Shown here: piece after piece, positions 23,554 through 35,333 of the stretch
Layout: each line of letters begins with the position of its first letter
How positions within the stretch are numbered: the first letter of the stretch is position 1
Assembly (NCBI RefSeq): GCF_963576615.1
Contig: NC_088708.1
Location: forward strand, 1,240,001 to 1,304,000
Length of the DNA: 64,000 bases
Direction of reading: 5' to 3'
Origin: Watersipora subatra
Taxonomy: Eukaryota > Bryozoa > Gymnolaemata > Cheilostomatida > Watersiporidae
Notes under the pieces: generated by a model
The model's database searches: none
What the model saw: the letters and a program-made list of their open reading frames with translations, nothing else
Told to the model about the DNA's origin: nothing
Made by a program: the position numbers and the translations under genes

Positions 23554-23947
23554 TCTATATATATATACCTTATATATATTTCTCAAAGTTGGTGTCCGTG
23601 TATGTCCAGCTATAGCTATGAAGATCTTGCTATTAAAGTTTCGCATTCTGATGGATTTGAACTCGCATTGATTGAACCCGCAAGTTTGAAATCCACGCGC
23701 TCTACCATTAAGCTAGACAAGGTGTATTGATCAAAGGTGGCATCATATACCGTATAGCGTATGCACACGCTAAATGACGTATTATTTTAGCATTGCGCCC
23801 ACGCGTTACGATGCCTGCATGAAACATTTCTCTCATGATATGTAGTTTGAAAGTTAGAATGGCAAATATTGTTACATGTTAAATACAAATCAATTTTCTG
23901 TGCAGAGACTTTTTTATTACCCAGGCAACGCCGGATAGAACAGCTAG
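23554..23947 (+). mobile_element. Short non-autonomous Helitron
   Basis: The 3' end has ccaggcaacgccgg (short GC-rich stem-loop) a few bases before a terminal CTAG (23944-23947) followed by T, the hallmark of Helitron 3' ends. The 5' end is placed at TC (23554), before tatatttctcaaagttggtg. An inverted relative at 44676-45380 shares both end regions. The 5' limit is approximate. Confidence 0.75.
23640..23722 (-). other. tRNA-like segment inside the Helitron
   Basis: On the minus strand, tagcttaatggtagagcg resembles an A box and gagttcaaatcc a B box about 45 nt later. A standard cloverleaf does not fold convincingly (the arm region has a duplicated B-box-like 'gggttcaat'), so this is a tRNA-derived remnant and not a functional tRNA. 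Confidence 0.4.
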
Positions 23948-24215
23948 TATACCATATGCGTGTATATATTGTCTGTATATAACATATGTGTTTATATAAC
24001 ATATGCATGTATATAACAAATGCTCGTATATAACATATGCGCGTATACAGCATACCTGTGTGTATAACATTTGCTCATACTTAACATACGCTCGTACATA
24101 ACCTATGCGTGTATATAACATTCGCGCGTATACAACATAAGTGTGTGTATAACATATGCTCGTATATAAGATATGCTCGTGTATGACATGTGTGCGTATA
24201 TAACGTATGTGTGTA
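23948..24215. repeat. About 17-bp minisatellite abutting the last CACNB acceptor
   Basis: Unit family gtatataacatatgcgc / tgctcgtatataacatat, about 15 degenerate copies. The array ends about 14 nt before the acceptor of the terminal exon (cttcctttcgcag, ends 24229). Confidence 0.9.
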
Positions 24216-24229
24216 TCTTCCTTTCGCAG

Positions 24230-24676
24230 GACATGTTTGATGTGATACTGGATGAGAACCAGCTGGAGGATGCGTGTGAGCATTTAGCTGAGTATTTAGA
24301 AGCCTACTACAGAGCGACCCACCCTCCAGCCCATGCACCTTCCACCAACTCTCTACATACTCATCTCACCCCTACTACCTCATCACATCATGCAGATTCA
24401 CCGGCTCTCCACCGTCACAATACAGCTCCAGCTGTACATAGACACAACACCCAACGTCACACACACTCCTCCCGACCGTCTCATCACCGTAGCGGTGAAC
24501 TAGCGAAGGCTTCACACGCCTACAATGATCAAAGGCTACGAACTATGCACCACAACAATTATGACGACACGCCTACTGATGAAATGTATCAGGAACAATT
24601 TGAAATGAAAGAATCATACATGGGTCGTAACTCCCATGAGTACGACCATAGGCATCAAGGAAGGATAGCTATTTGA
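24230..24676 (+). CDS. CACNB: CACNB terminal exon G: end of GK-like domain and C-terminal tail
   Basis: Begins [20 protein letters not shown] then [13 protein letters not shown], the highly conserved end of the beta-subunit GK domain. It continues for about 110 residues of Ser/Thr/Pro/His-rich tail (for example [20 protein letters not shown]) and stops with TGA at 24674-24676. The acceptor is cctttcgcag; phase 0 matches exon F. The 148-residue exon closes the reading frame. The His-rich tail is not a feature I know from other family members; tails are variable in this family. Confidence 0.95.
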   Translation, partial: DMFDVILDENQLEDACEHLAEYLEAYYRATHPPAHAPSTNSLHTHLTPTTSSHHADSPALHRHNTAPAVHRHNTQRHTHSSRPSHHRSGELAKASHAYNDQRLRTMHHNNYDDTPTDEMYQEQFEMKESYMGRNSHEYDHRHQGRIAI

Positions 24677-25135
24677 TAGCCTGCACTGAACATAGGGTTT
24701 ACTTTTTCATTTTCAGTAGCTGTTATTTCAGGCATTGCTACACCGGTAAACTTATTCTGGTCTTCCAGAGAATTCGTCAATTTTGGTGGCAGTTATGCAT
24801 AAGCTAGCAACACTTGCAACATGTATCATGTATAAGAGCAGCTGGACAGGTCTTAGAAAGGATGGCTCACAGCGCTCTAAATGCACAACTCTGAGCAGTT
24901 TCTCTACACTCAATCGTGAGTGATAAGTGTAGGTATAAAATAAAACTCAAAATGAAGTGCACGAAAGCAACTAAAATAACGGTAATTCCCATTTTATGGT
25001 ATATTATTATTATTGCTCATATTAAAAAGAATTGGCTAATCATAGTTCATAACATTAACCTTACACGGACATCGTTTATATGCTTTTTTATCTGGATCTA
25101 AACAAGCGTTCTTTCGTTATTAATAAAATATATTT
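24677..25135 (+). other. CACNB 3' UTR with candidate poly(A) signals
   Basis: AATAAA at 24939-24944 and at 25122-25127 downstream of the stop; either may end the transcript. Confidence 0.6.
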
Positions 25136-26413
25136 GGTCCAAGGAGTCACAAAGCTGTTAAAATATGGTTAGCCGACCAAGATATCTTGATCTAGGCAGT
25201 TTGTCATTGATTTTGGGGTAAAAAGCCTTCAAGGCAGTTTGGCTTTTAAACAAATGGCAATTTTACAATGTCCAGCTGCTGTTATAGTTCTGACAAATTC
25301 AAAATTCTTCTAGCCAAGTCAACTGCCATGACGTAGTGTCCATGCTTAATGGCGTAACTCGATGTGTACGACTCACTCTGTTGGTTCACTCTTCCATCAT
25401 TCTTGCATTATAATATTTATCTCTTTCCAGCTGCTATAACAATGAGAACTGGCAACTGTTCATTGCTATTAAAACCCTCGCCTAGTCTTCACCTAGTCAC
25501 GATCAACGTGTTCCTCCTCACTTCCTCTCTCGCTACTAAAAACATTTTTGTCTCGTTTTCTGGTTGCTGCAAGTTTTAAACCTAGTTTTTACTAGCAGAC
25601 TAATTAGTCATGTATTCATGTTTGTACTAGTCTAAGGTGCAAAAGATAATTATATATTTTAATGGCTTTCTGTTTGTCCCATAAACTAAAATCTCTGTGT
25701 ACACAATGTTATATTGTGAAGTGATTGAGCCAATGGTGTCTATCTAGCAAGTTTTAACACAATAGATTTGGCGAAAGTTTCATCTGTTGCAAACTAACTT
25801 TATCAATTCTAACAGATTCTTGTTTTATTATCAGTATACAAAGTAACACAGCCCTGGTGTATGTATGCTATATTCTTTTATGACATGCCATTGCGTATAG
25901 TACCGATTAATAGGTGATCGCTGTATATGCCGTTAATTTTGGATTTTTTCTTTTAAACTTGAGGTTGGGTCTATCATGGTAATGTTACTTTTTTATATTT
26001 TATCATTAATACTTTTATTATGTATGTGTATTATGCGAGTCTGTTTGCTTTACCTTGCAGCCGTTTTATTCTAGCTATACAAAATACACGCTTGAATGAT
26101 ATGGATTAACTAAACCAGAAATGAGCAATACTTCTTGAATTGCTTAGCAGCATTATTTTATGCTCTCTAATACCTATCAGCTCAACTTGTTTGCTGTTGT
26201 CGGGCATCAAGTGTCAAGTAGCCTACTCTGATACAAGAGTTAGCTACTCTGTAGAGTTGAGATACTCTGTTAGCGAGGCTTTTGGAACAAGCATCAGTCA
26301 TTTGCAGTTGGAAATTTTTTCCATGGTATGATTTACCGAGATAATTGCCAAAATTACCACTTTTACAATATAAATATATATGCAAATATACGTATAATAT
26401 ATATATATGTATA
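25136..26413. other. Intergenic region between convergent genes
   Basis: AT-rich; no gene recognised. A TA-rich run lies at 26388-26410. Confidence 0.5.
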
Positions 26414-26419
26414 TTTATT
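26414..26419 (-). terminator. Candidate poly(A) signal of the unknown minus-strand gene
   Basis: AATAAA on the minus strand about 83 nt beyond the stop codon at 26502. Confidence 0.6.
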
Positions 26420-26501
26420 TCTAATTTTAAATAAGCATTTAAAGAAACTGACTGAAAAGTCTCACAGGGTGAATGTAAGCTGGTGAGTGACTGAGTTAAA
26501 A

Positions 26502-27035
26502 TTAAGACATTGTTTGGATGTAACTAGATTCCAATCGAGCTTGCCTCATCTTCTCGTCAAGATCTGATGTTGATTGGCAGAGCTTGCGCACCTTATCTTC
26601 AAGAGCGTGGTATTTAGGCGATGAATATGACGAGGCAAACATTTTCTCTGATATTAATGAGCTAGACGAAGATGTCCAACTATTATTGTTGTTGTTAATA
26701 GAAGCGTTAAAGTCCTGCAACGAAGGAGGGCAATATCCAGTTAGACTAGGCTCAACATCTCCATGCCGCTTTAATAAACCGCTAGGCGATGAGCATCTAG
26801 ATTCGGTTGCAAGTGATTCTGTGTCGGCAAGGTTAAGGTCACTGCTTTCGCAAGCGGATGTATATCCCTCCGAAGGCAAACGTACAGATGAGTAAAAACC
26901 CTTTCGCACAGGAATTTCTGTAGCAGTACTGCAGGTGCTCGCTAGGGATTCGTTGCTCCGACTTAGATATGTGGTGTTTGCATCCTCTCTGCTCTCATCT
27001 GCAGTTGTAAGCTGTTTCTTCATCAATTCTTCTAC
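26502..27035 (-). CDS. Unknown Ser/Asn-rich protein, C-terminal exon
   Basis: I do not recognise this protein. The exon enters in phase 0 after a clean acceptor (aattttcag on the minus strand) and encodes VEELMKKQLTTADESREDAN, Ser-rich blocks (YLSRSNESLASTCSTATE, a run of five Asn, TSSSSS) and a final putative helical segment, ALEDKVRKLCQSTSDLDEKM. It stops at 26502. The preceding exon ends SRFFSE in phase 0, so the two join without a stop. Likely intracellular: no signal peptide or membrane segment is visible. The composition suggests a largely disordered scaffold-type protein with short helices; that is inference only. Confidence 0.75.
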   Translation of the reverse strand, partial: VEELMKKQLTTADESREDANTTYLSRSNESLASTCSTATEIPVRKGFYSSVRLPSEGYTSACESSDLNLADTESLATESRCSSPSGLLKRHGDVEPSLTGYCPPSLQDFNASINNNNNSWTSSSSSLISEKMFASSYSSPKYHALEDKVRKLCQSTSDLDEKMRQARLESSYIQTMS

Positions 27036-28478
27036 CTGAAAATTAGGAACCGATTGCTAAGTAAATGCTTTCACACAAACACAGTTTCAATCCATTACGA
27101 CATCTGTGTGTATCAACATGTATTCAGATTTAAAAGATTTTCTTGAAGAAATTTGTTGCAGTTTGATCCTCTAAAATTAGCTACAGGAAGATCTTTTTAA
27201 AAGGTTTCCACATATTTAAATGCAAAACATTGTGACTGAAATTGCTTTGCTAGGCATAGTTACATATTTAATAAAGTTTTAAAAAGAGTCTAGGAAGGAT
27301 CAAACCCTTTGTTACAATTTAGTTTATGTATTCAACAGAAATAGTTCTATGATTCTACACACAGATATAATATCTATTTCTCGTTGTCAAATGTGCAAGG
27401 CTACAAGTTCACTTTGAAGAATATTCGAAAGATGCTTCTTGCTATGAAAGGATAGGCTGTCTGTTACTAGCTCTGGTTCTGAAAAATGTGCTTGTTATAC
27501 AGGAAGGGACAACTGATTGAATAACACTTGACTATTTTGCTTGTTAGCGGAAGGATGTGCGTATACATCCAATGATCGCCAAACTCTACAATGGTGCTTC
27601 AATACAGAATTATTTGATTGCTACAGTAGCCATAAAGTGAAATAATAATTGAAATTTTCTTAATGAAAATCAAGATAGCGGTATTAAAAATATGCGGAAT
27701 AAGAGAGAAATGAACAAAAGTTTATTGGAGAGAGAGAGAGAGTGCAAGAGTAACTAAGTGATTTTTAGAACAGGCATAAAAACCTACAGACATTTTATTG
27801 ATAGTAAAACTAGTGTTATATGGATTACAGTACTTACAAATTATTACTGCGATGTAATGGTAAACTTTGTTCACAGCGTATTGGTTCATTTATAAACAAT
27901 AAACCAGCATTATATATTGTTTTAGAATGTGATGAAACCATAATCTTATAAAAAACATTTAAAAACCAGCAGAGCTCAGATGAAATAATTCAAAGAATTA
28001 TTTCATAAATTGCCAGTCCTCTGGATTTGTTTAATCGTCATCCAGTCTGATAGCGTGTTATAGTCTTCATAACACGCTATCGTTGGTAAAGCACTGCTGT
28101 TGGTGAACAGTTACTTTAATAAACTGGTGAAGTAGCAGCTGGTTGCTTTGTGACTCAAAATTTGACAAGAAAAGTTTTTGACATATTTTAGCAAAAATGA
28201 ATCACGACATGATCAAACTTCAAAGTTCTCTGATGGGCTATCAGCTTTCAGTTGCCATCAGTTACTGCGTGGGGTTGTCAGCAATGTCAATTACAGCCAC
28301 CTTCGGCTAAGTTAATCCAGGCACTCATGGGTCACATTGCAAAATTGATCGTTATTCAATAACTTAAAACCCGATATCTGATGTCTTTGCATAATCATCT
28401 GGCTCACATTTCTCATTTTTATATGAATATCGATCTTACCTATTTTAGTAAAAAGGATTAAGTATTTGTAATGCGTAC
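27036..28478. other. Intron of the unknown minus-strand gene
   Basis: Contains a GA microsatellite (27728-27741) and a perfect 13-bp inverted repeat (28049-28081, gatagcgtgttat with a 7-nt loop). No exon seen. Confidence 0.6.
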
Positions 28479-29183
28479 CTCAGAGAAAAAGCGTGAGAGT
28501 CGTGGTTCAGCCCTGCTGTTGACCTTTCTGAATCTCTGCAGTGTTTCAGTCTTGTTTAGCTCTGGCAGCGGCAGCCAAGGATTAGTCTTAATTCTGCTTC
28601 TCTTCCAGCGACTACAGAGTCGAGGAGGGTTAGTTGATGGCATGCGTTCTGTATAAGTAGTGTGAGTCGTAGCGGACGGTAGAGAGTTGTATTGAATCTC
28701 TCTTATTTGGTGATAAGTAGTTTGGTTTGAAGGCAGAGAGTGATAATATAAATTGCTGTTTGTTTCGTCTTCATCCAAACCACCCACTTCCATACTGCTT
28801 ATGCTGTCTTTGTAAAAAAATAAATCGGGATCCCCAGAAAGAGGAGAATACTTCAGCTTACTGTCGGCAGCGGTAATGTGTAAGTCAGCTTGTGAACCAT
28901 GGTCGGTGTAGGGGACGGGTGTATCAGTCTGCACAAGACGGCTCTGGTAGCTCGGTAATATTCCAGAGAAACTCTGAGTCATATCTGACCGCTGTCCGAC
29001 AGCACCGTCTCTCTTTGGCCTCAAAAACATATCATCCCTTGTGGTGTTTGATGGTAGTACCTCATTGTCATTGAAGTCTGCGAAGCTATCATTAATGCTG
29101 CCTTGGGAAGCATTAATACTCGGCTTTGAGAGCTTTCTTTTCAGCCTTTTCGCGCTCAGGTAGTTCTTGAGTTTCATGCTCAT
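28479..29183 (-). CDS. Unknown Ser-rich protein, N-terminal coding exon
   Basis: 235 codons from ATG at 29183 (MSMKLKNYLSAKRLKRKLSK) to a GTACGC donor after SRFFSE. The N-terminus is strongly basic; the middle is Ser/Asn/Thr-rich and acidic. A conserved-looking block near the end, RIKTNPWLPLPELNKTETLQ then RFRKVNSRAEPRLSRFF, is the best candidate for a family motif. The start is chosen because an in-frame TAG lies just upstream and an acceptor (tatttacag) lies at 29193-29195, so a non-coding 5' exon is expected further right. Together with the exon at 26502-27035 it makes 412 residues. I cannot name a family. Confidence 0.72.
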
Positions 29184-29192
29184 ACACTAGAT
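29184..29192 (-). other. 5' UTR remainder of the unknown gene's first coding exon
   Basis: Nine bases between the acceptor and the ATG; they include the in-frame TAG. Confidence 0.55.
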
Positions 29193-29195
29193 CTG

Positions 29196-32100
29196 TAAAT
29201 AATTAATAAACCAAACGAGTGACAAACTGTCCAAGGGCAATGCCTGGCTGATCGCAATAAAATGAGTTGCCAATTGAGCAGTACTAACTGCAGCTGCCAG
29301 CTTGCTGATTGTAATAGAAACAAGAATATAGCAGAGAAATGATAAGATAATGCTGCCGGAGTGATTGGTAAATAGCTGCCTAACAAGAGACTCTACCTAC
29401 TCACAAGAAATAAGTGTGTACTCAGACCTGGATTTTTGAAAAGCCTTTTATGTAAAGTATTAAGAAAACTGGTAAAGAGAAATGAGAAAAAAGGGCAGCC
29501 AGCTGACAAACGGGATTGACTGATGAATCAGGCCAGGAAACAGGTGAAGTATGAGTGTGGCAGAGAACTCATCTTCCTGTTCTTCCTACGCGAGAAGACT
29601 AATTGTGAGGTTATCAACCTCATTAATTATATGATGCACGTTTCATTCGAGCCCTCATGAATCTAGGCAGCAGTTGCGATGATAGCTGGCAGCAGGCGAT
29701 TAGTAATTATATGATAAGCAAACCCTGTATCCGTTTGTGACCCTGTATCGGCCACTATCGACCACGCATCATCGGGTGTTAAGCTGACATCATTATGCTA
29801 AGCCTTCAGACAGGGAGCTAATGGATTGCTAACGATGGCTAAGAGTTAGTGTTAGGGGTTAGAATAGCTTTACTCAGAGCTGGTTTACAAGCTGAATAAG
29901 CACCACCTGCTTGCTTTTCCTTACAACAGCGCCTCACCAATTCTGAGAGATTTAGAAAGCTTAAAACTGCACACTTGCATCACCAACTTGATCATCTTTA
30001 TATAATCGTGATAGAAAAACTGAAAACCAAAAATCAGTTGAATCTCACGGTTGTACTCATAGCTTAGCGTAGAGTTTTTCGTATCTTCTTTTCAGAGCTG
30101 CGAATTACTATTTCATTTGACGATTAGCATGGAAGGTTTTGTATCAGTGCCATGAAATGAAAGTGTGTATCACGAATGTTCTTGAACGGTCAAAACATTC
30201 TACTTGAGACAAGAGCACAGGTCAAGGATTGATCAGTACTTGACACAGAGAGTTTCATTAGACGGTCTCACAATTTACAAGGTGGACACCAAAGTTGGTT
30301 GATATGTATTGCAGTATTGAAGAGGAATGATCTCTCGAGTTGAAGCAAGTTTAGAGCGGCTATTGGTCTGCCTAAGGCAGCTGTGAAATGTAGTCTCTCT
30401 AGCAGGTATTCGCCATCAGACCACAGCTCTAAATAACTATTGTAGAAAAGTCAAAGGCACTTTACGGCTTCACAATTGCAGTTATTGATTTGCCTTATGG
30501 TAAATATTGTGAAGCGACTATACTTCCGAATAATATTGACAAGCCATCAGGGGGCATGCATTATTCATGACCATTTGACTAGGGCAGGTTTGAACAGTAA
30601 AAGCTCTATTGTTTTGTTATATATGCAGAAGTAATTGAAGGACATAATGTGATTTGCAAGAACAATATTGAGCCGGATATGCGCGGCTTGTTGATTTTTT
30701 GTCCGTCATGGAGAGGCGCTCTAAGCTCTCCAGATGCAGTCTCTCGTTCTAGTATGAGAGCTCAATAGCATACTTCAACTGATGTTGAAATACGTGTCAC
30801 AGTATTACAATGTGGCAGCTCATCACAGCACAAGCGCATAGGCAACCTAGTCATTCAGCTATAGCTCTGTTTAGTTTGTTCTCTGGTGATCTCTACTACC
30901 TCCCATCCAAGAGTTGAAATATAAGACTTAGAGAATAGCGTTCTGCGCTCCATCAGTAGGATTGCATTACAGCTACCAATCTTCATACTAAGTTCATTTG
31001 CTGTTTCATTCATCAGTTCTCTAGTTAGTTCACGTCACCTCGAGGCAGTCATGTCATGTTATCTCGTGGCATTGAACGGCACAAAGCTAAGCGGTCAACT
31101 GCTAAGCTAGCGGTCATAATTGGCAGCTGGTCACTGTACCTGTTGTGATAGTGACACTTTCTGCTTGGAGGTCTACTTTGAAATGTATGTCATTTATATC
31201 TAGGAGAAAGCAAGTCTAGTTCAGCTTATGACAGACAGTAGCTCGTGTCTCTTAGAACAGACTGTTTCGGTAAAACCATTTTTAACAAAATTATAACATC
31301 TACTCACATTACCGACTTCACACGAAGGTCATCTGAGGCTGATTGAAACTAACCTGTAGGTTGGATGGAAAGGTGCAGTACTGGTGAAGATGGAATCGAC
31401 CCTGTGAAGACAAAGATGCTTTGAGCAAAGTAGTCAGTACTTAGAATACTTGTATGATTAAGCTTACGCAGTAGTAGCTTTGCTATTTGCTGTTTCCACA
31501 CTTATATGGCATTTACGAACAACTCAGTTTGATATACTGCGCTTGCTAACTCATTAGCCAATCAAAATCGGAAATTGCTAGATGTGGCCAATGAAAGGTT
31601 AGCTGAAGTTCCAATTCAATGATTATTATTCATGTCCATCTAGAATGAAATTAGTGTCCAGGTAACCGGATAATACAGCTATGACTGGCTTAATAAACAA
31701 ATACTGATAATTCCCTCTGTATTATGAATGGAGCTTAGAACAGATGGGACAGACAGGAGTAAGCTAAAATAGAGAGTATTTATCACATCTCTTCCCAGCA
31801 AAGACAATCCTTTTAAGTTAAATACAATGGTAGTAATATGGCTTAGAATTTGTATAAAATACTGAGACATGCTTTGCCTTGCTTTGAGGGCAGGCATTAG
31901 TGAGTTTCAATGACATGGCTTCTAATCACCAATTAGTCAATGAAAACATGACAAACCGCCTGACAATTTACAAATAATCCTATCCAAAGCTTAGTAGTAC
32001 AGTGTCATCAACGATGCGTTATATTCTATTCACGCAACCTGTTTACCTCGCCAAGCAGGGCGTTGACACGCAATTTGCTTTAACATCTCATACAGGACTG

Positions 32101-32919
32101 CTCCGCAGTAGCCACTCAGCACCCGCGCTGGTTAATTCAAACTTTTTAGCAGAAATGCATCATCAACTCTAATAGTATGACAAACGCTATCTTTCAAAGG
32201 TCTTGCAAAAGAGGTAAGCAATAGGGGAGAACACTTGTGCAAGCAACCGCAAACTTTGGAACTCTTTAGAGCTGCTGTCAGCATCAGCAACAGACTCAGT
32301 GAAAAGGTTGATCAGCAGACACGCACTGGGTGCAAATAGCTGGTCAAATTGCTGCTGCTTTTATCTTGGCCTTGCGCAACTTCTACCAGACTTTGATTAT
32401 AGCCATAAAATGAACTGATTCTACTGCTTGGTTGCCAGGCTTGTTGAGCGTGAAGGCACCAGCGGTGACTGTACATCACAAGAGCAGACTGTAGAGGAAC
32501 AGTTATAGAGAGAATGACAAGTCCAAATAGAAGTTGCATTGCAGTCTTTTGTTTCTATATGAAACATGCAAAATAAACACATGTGTCAGTTAAAAAACAG
32601 CTATTTCATCTGTTCTTTTCACAGGAGTTCTTGTTAAAAATGAATAATGCGTAAGAACAGCTTTGCTGTAATGATTAAGCTCAGCAGCTACTGTGTTTAG
32701 TTATTTACGTTGGACTATGAACAAGGGTAGTACAACATGATTATGTTTATAAACTTACTCAGTTAACTTTTACATGAAAGGAAACAATAAAAAGTTACCA
32801 GCTTCTGCTCAAGTGCAGACTCATTGATCACTAAATGCCTTCTTAACTATGAGAAAGTGACAAAAGAAAAATCAATGAATGCTTTTAAACATTATAAAAT
32901 TCAAGAGCAATTGGTAGAC
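29196..32919. other. Upstream intron/promoter region and intergenic DNA
   Basis: Must contain the 5' exon and promoter of the unknown minus-strand gene, which I could not place. Otherwise unique sequence without recognised genes. Confidence 0.45.
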
Positions 32920-32925
32920 TTTATT
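32920..32925 (-). terminator. Candidate poly(A) signal of the PROSER3-like gene
   Basis: AATAAA on the minus strand about 250 nt beyond the stop at 33174. Confidence 0.55.
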
Positions 32926-33173
32926 GAGCTGACAGCCTCTGAACCATACATGTAGTAGCTCAGCCAACAAACAGTCTCTAAGAAATGGGATTTAATTTCC
33001 TGTTGAAAACAAAATCAATGTATTGATATGTGAGCAGGCTGTATACCCTCAATGCAATATATAAAAAACTGTGGGCAGCCGTAATTTAGGGTCTTCTAGA
33101 GCTATCCGCTTGCAGTAGAACTCTTGGAGGAGAACACCAAAGGAGGACACCGCTAAAATGATCTGTCTTCTTA

Positions 33174-33219
33174 TCATGACGCCCCTCTCGCTAGCTGGAG
33201 TAGTCTTCTTTCAACTTCC
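33174..33219 (-). CDS. PROSER3: PROSER3-like exon 13 (C-terminus)
   Basis: After acceptor ttcattgcag the exon completes a Lys codon and reads EVERRLLQLARGAS then TGA. With exon 12 this makes a short C-terminal helix (LLSALRQKRQEMEGKLKEVE, then RRLLQLARG) with heptad-like leucines. Phase agreement with exon 12 and a downstream poly(A) signal support it as the end of the gene. It is short, so less certain than the others. Confidence 0.7.
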
Positions 33220-33697
33220 CTGCAATGAATTCAGCAACTACGTATGACAAGAAGAGTACGCAATGCCTGAGAGTTATCACAAATTTTTCATATAAATATG
33301 TACATATAGGAACCTGAACACATGCTTTCCTACTTAAACAATATGTAGGAAAAGATCGAATGTGAACATACTTGAAAGGAAAATATTTTAATGGATGAAA
33401 GTGTCACCACCTGACATTTCTGTCGTTGTTTTATGGGCTGCACCGTTAGTGTATCAGTTGCAGAAGAATAAAAAGGACAACAACAGATCCAAATGCAACA
33501 GAACATCCAACTACTGACAGCCAACTATTTGTGGCAGATCTCTAAGGTTTCAGCTCAGAGGGTTGGTAAAGCAGGAACAGGCTTTCATCACACCGCGGGT
33601 CTTGAGAATGTGTTATAGTAGATCAGTATGCGAAAGGGTCGTGTTATTACTCGACTATGTTGGTTTCTCTTATACAATTCCTGACAGAAATATCTGA

Positions 33698-34132
33698 AAT
33701 ACCGTGAACTACATGTGATCTGAAATACTGTGAACTACATGTGATCTGAAATACTGTGAACTACATGTGATCTGAAATACTGTGAACTACATGTGATCTG
33801 AAATACTGTGAACTACATGTGATCTGAAATATTGTGAACTACATGTGATCTGAAATACTGTGAACTACATGTGATCTGAAATACTGTGAACTACATGTGA
33901 TCTGAAATACTGTGAACTACATGTGATCTGAAATACTGTGAACTACATGTGATCTGAAATACTGTGAACTACATGTGATCTGAAATACTGTGAACTACAT
34001 GTGATCTGAAATATTGTGAACTACATGTGCGAGTATAGTCTGAGATCTGAAATACTGTGAACTACATGTGCGAGTATAGTCTGAGATCTGAAATACTGTG
34101 AACTACATGTGCGATTATAGTCTGAGATCTGA
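33698..34132. repeat. 26-bp minisatellite, about 13 copies, then three 41-bp variants
   Basis: Unit ctgaaatactgtgaactaca plus tgtgat. At the right end the unit is extended by gcgagtatagtctgagat, giving a 41-bp period. Confidence 0.96.
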
Positions 34133-34194
34133 AAGAAATGACTATCAGAGCCTGTGCTTTGCAGGCTTTGGCTATGCACATTCCTTTTAAATAT

Positions 34195-34300
34195 TTAATA
34201 TCTAAAATAACCAACAAATCTCAAATGATAGAAAAATATTATTACTTTCTGATAAAATCTTTTAAAATCTGACACGTTACGCCTTTAAATTGTAGTAGGT
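34195..34300. mobile_element. Tigger-derived fragment
   Basis: accaacaaatctcaaatgat, ...tattactttctgataaaatc and the following bases match the interior of the two Tigger copies (17290-17400 and 23265-23370). No termini are present. Confidence 0.6.
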
Positions 34301-35107
34301 ATTCTATAAGGCTGCAAATTGACTGAGGGCAACTAATCAGGTTCTGGACTTCCTGTCATAGGAGCTGCAGAAGTGAATGAAAGTAGTAGCTTGTCCCTGA
34401 TGAACCACTGGATGAAATGCTAGCTGTATTATAAACATGCATAATAAATAACTATTAGACAGGCTAGACGTCACACTTTGATAGAATGAGTGCGGTCTTG
34501 GTTTATTATGACGGAGGTTGATCCGTCAGTTGACTCATCACGGTGTTGATTAGTTGATCAGGGAGCTGATACACTTTCTCTCGTGTGAAGAAAGGACAGA
34601 AAGCTATGGGCCTCCTTATATACATTTTATATGGGTGGGATGAGTATTCTATTACCTAAACATTAGCCATGGCAAATAGTTTGAGTGAATGAAAAACCTT
34701 CAACTGACTTGAAAGAACTACACTTGAAGCAAGCGCAGGCTCTATTCAAATGAAGTCAGGTGTGAAGAGCGAGAGAATCTGTCTTCAAAGATGTTAGATA
34801 ACGACTGGCAAATTAATTAATTTCTCTTTGTAAAATACAATATAAAGTTTATTGAAATGAAAAGGCTGTGTACTTAGTTGGCACGCTGATAGGTAAATGT
34901 AACGGAAAAAATGATTGATAAGAGCGTGTTACGCCACTGATATGAGAAATGCCAAACTCTATTTGAGAGAGAGAGAGGGAGAGTGTGAGAGAGAGAGAGT
35001 ATGAGATGTCAAACATGGTGACAGAGTGATAAACAACAGTGATGAGGCATCAGGCATAGACTTAAATATACACAACTAATAGTTCACTCAATGGTTCAAT
35101 GGACAAG
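34301..35107. other. PROSER3-like intron 12, no gene
   Basis: Unique; (GA)n microsatellite at 34967-35000. Confidence 0.5.
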
Positions 35108-35228
35108 TAGACACTTACTAACAGGTAGACACTTACGGACAGGTAGACACCAACAGGTAGACTCGCAGACAGGTAGACACTATGAGGTAAACACTCACGG
35201 ACAGGTAGACACTCACCAACAGGGAGCA
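35108..35228. repeat. 17-19-bp imperfect minisatellite, about 6 copies
   Basis: Unit acaggtagacactcacgg with length variation, ending about 25 nt from the donor of exon 12. Confidence 0.85.
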
Positions 35229-35251
35229 CTTTTGTTATTAAAAATACTCAC

Positions 35252-35333
35252 TTAAGCTTTCCTTCCATTTCTTGTCTCTTTTGTCTTAAAGCTGACAGCA
35301 GCTCATCGTCAACAAACTCATCACCAGAAGATT
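35252..35333 (-). CDS. PROSER3: PROSER3-like exon 12
   Basis: Acceptor ttctag, donor GTGAGT. Encodes ESSGDEFVDDELLSALRQKR then QEMEGKL(K): an acidic segment running into a charged helix. Phase 1 in, phase 2 out, agreeing with both neighbours. Confidence 0.85.

Noticed and set aside
31679..31897. Minus-strand frame MPALKARQSM... as a gene
   Set aside because: No splice support, motif or codon evidence in otherwise unique intergenic sequence.
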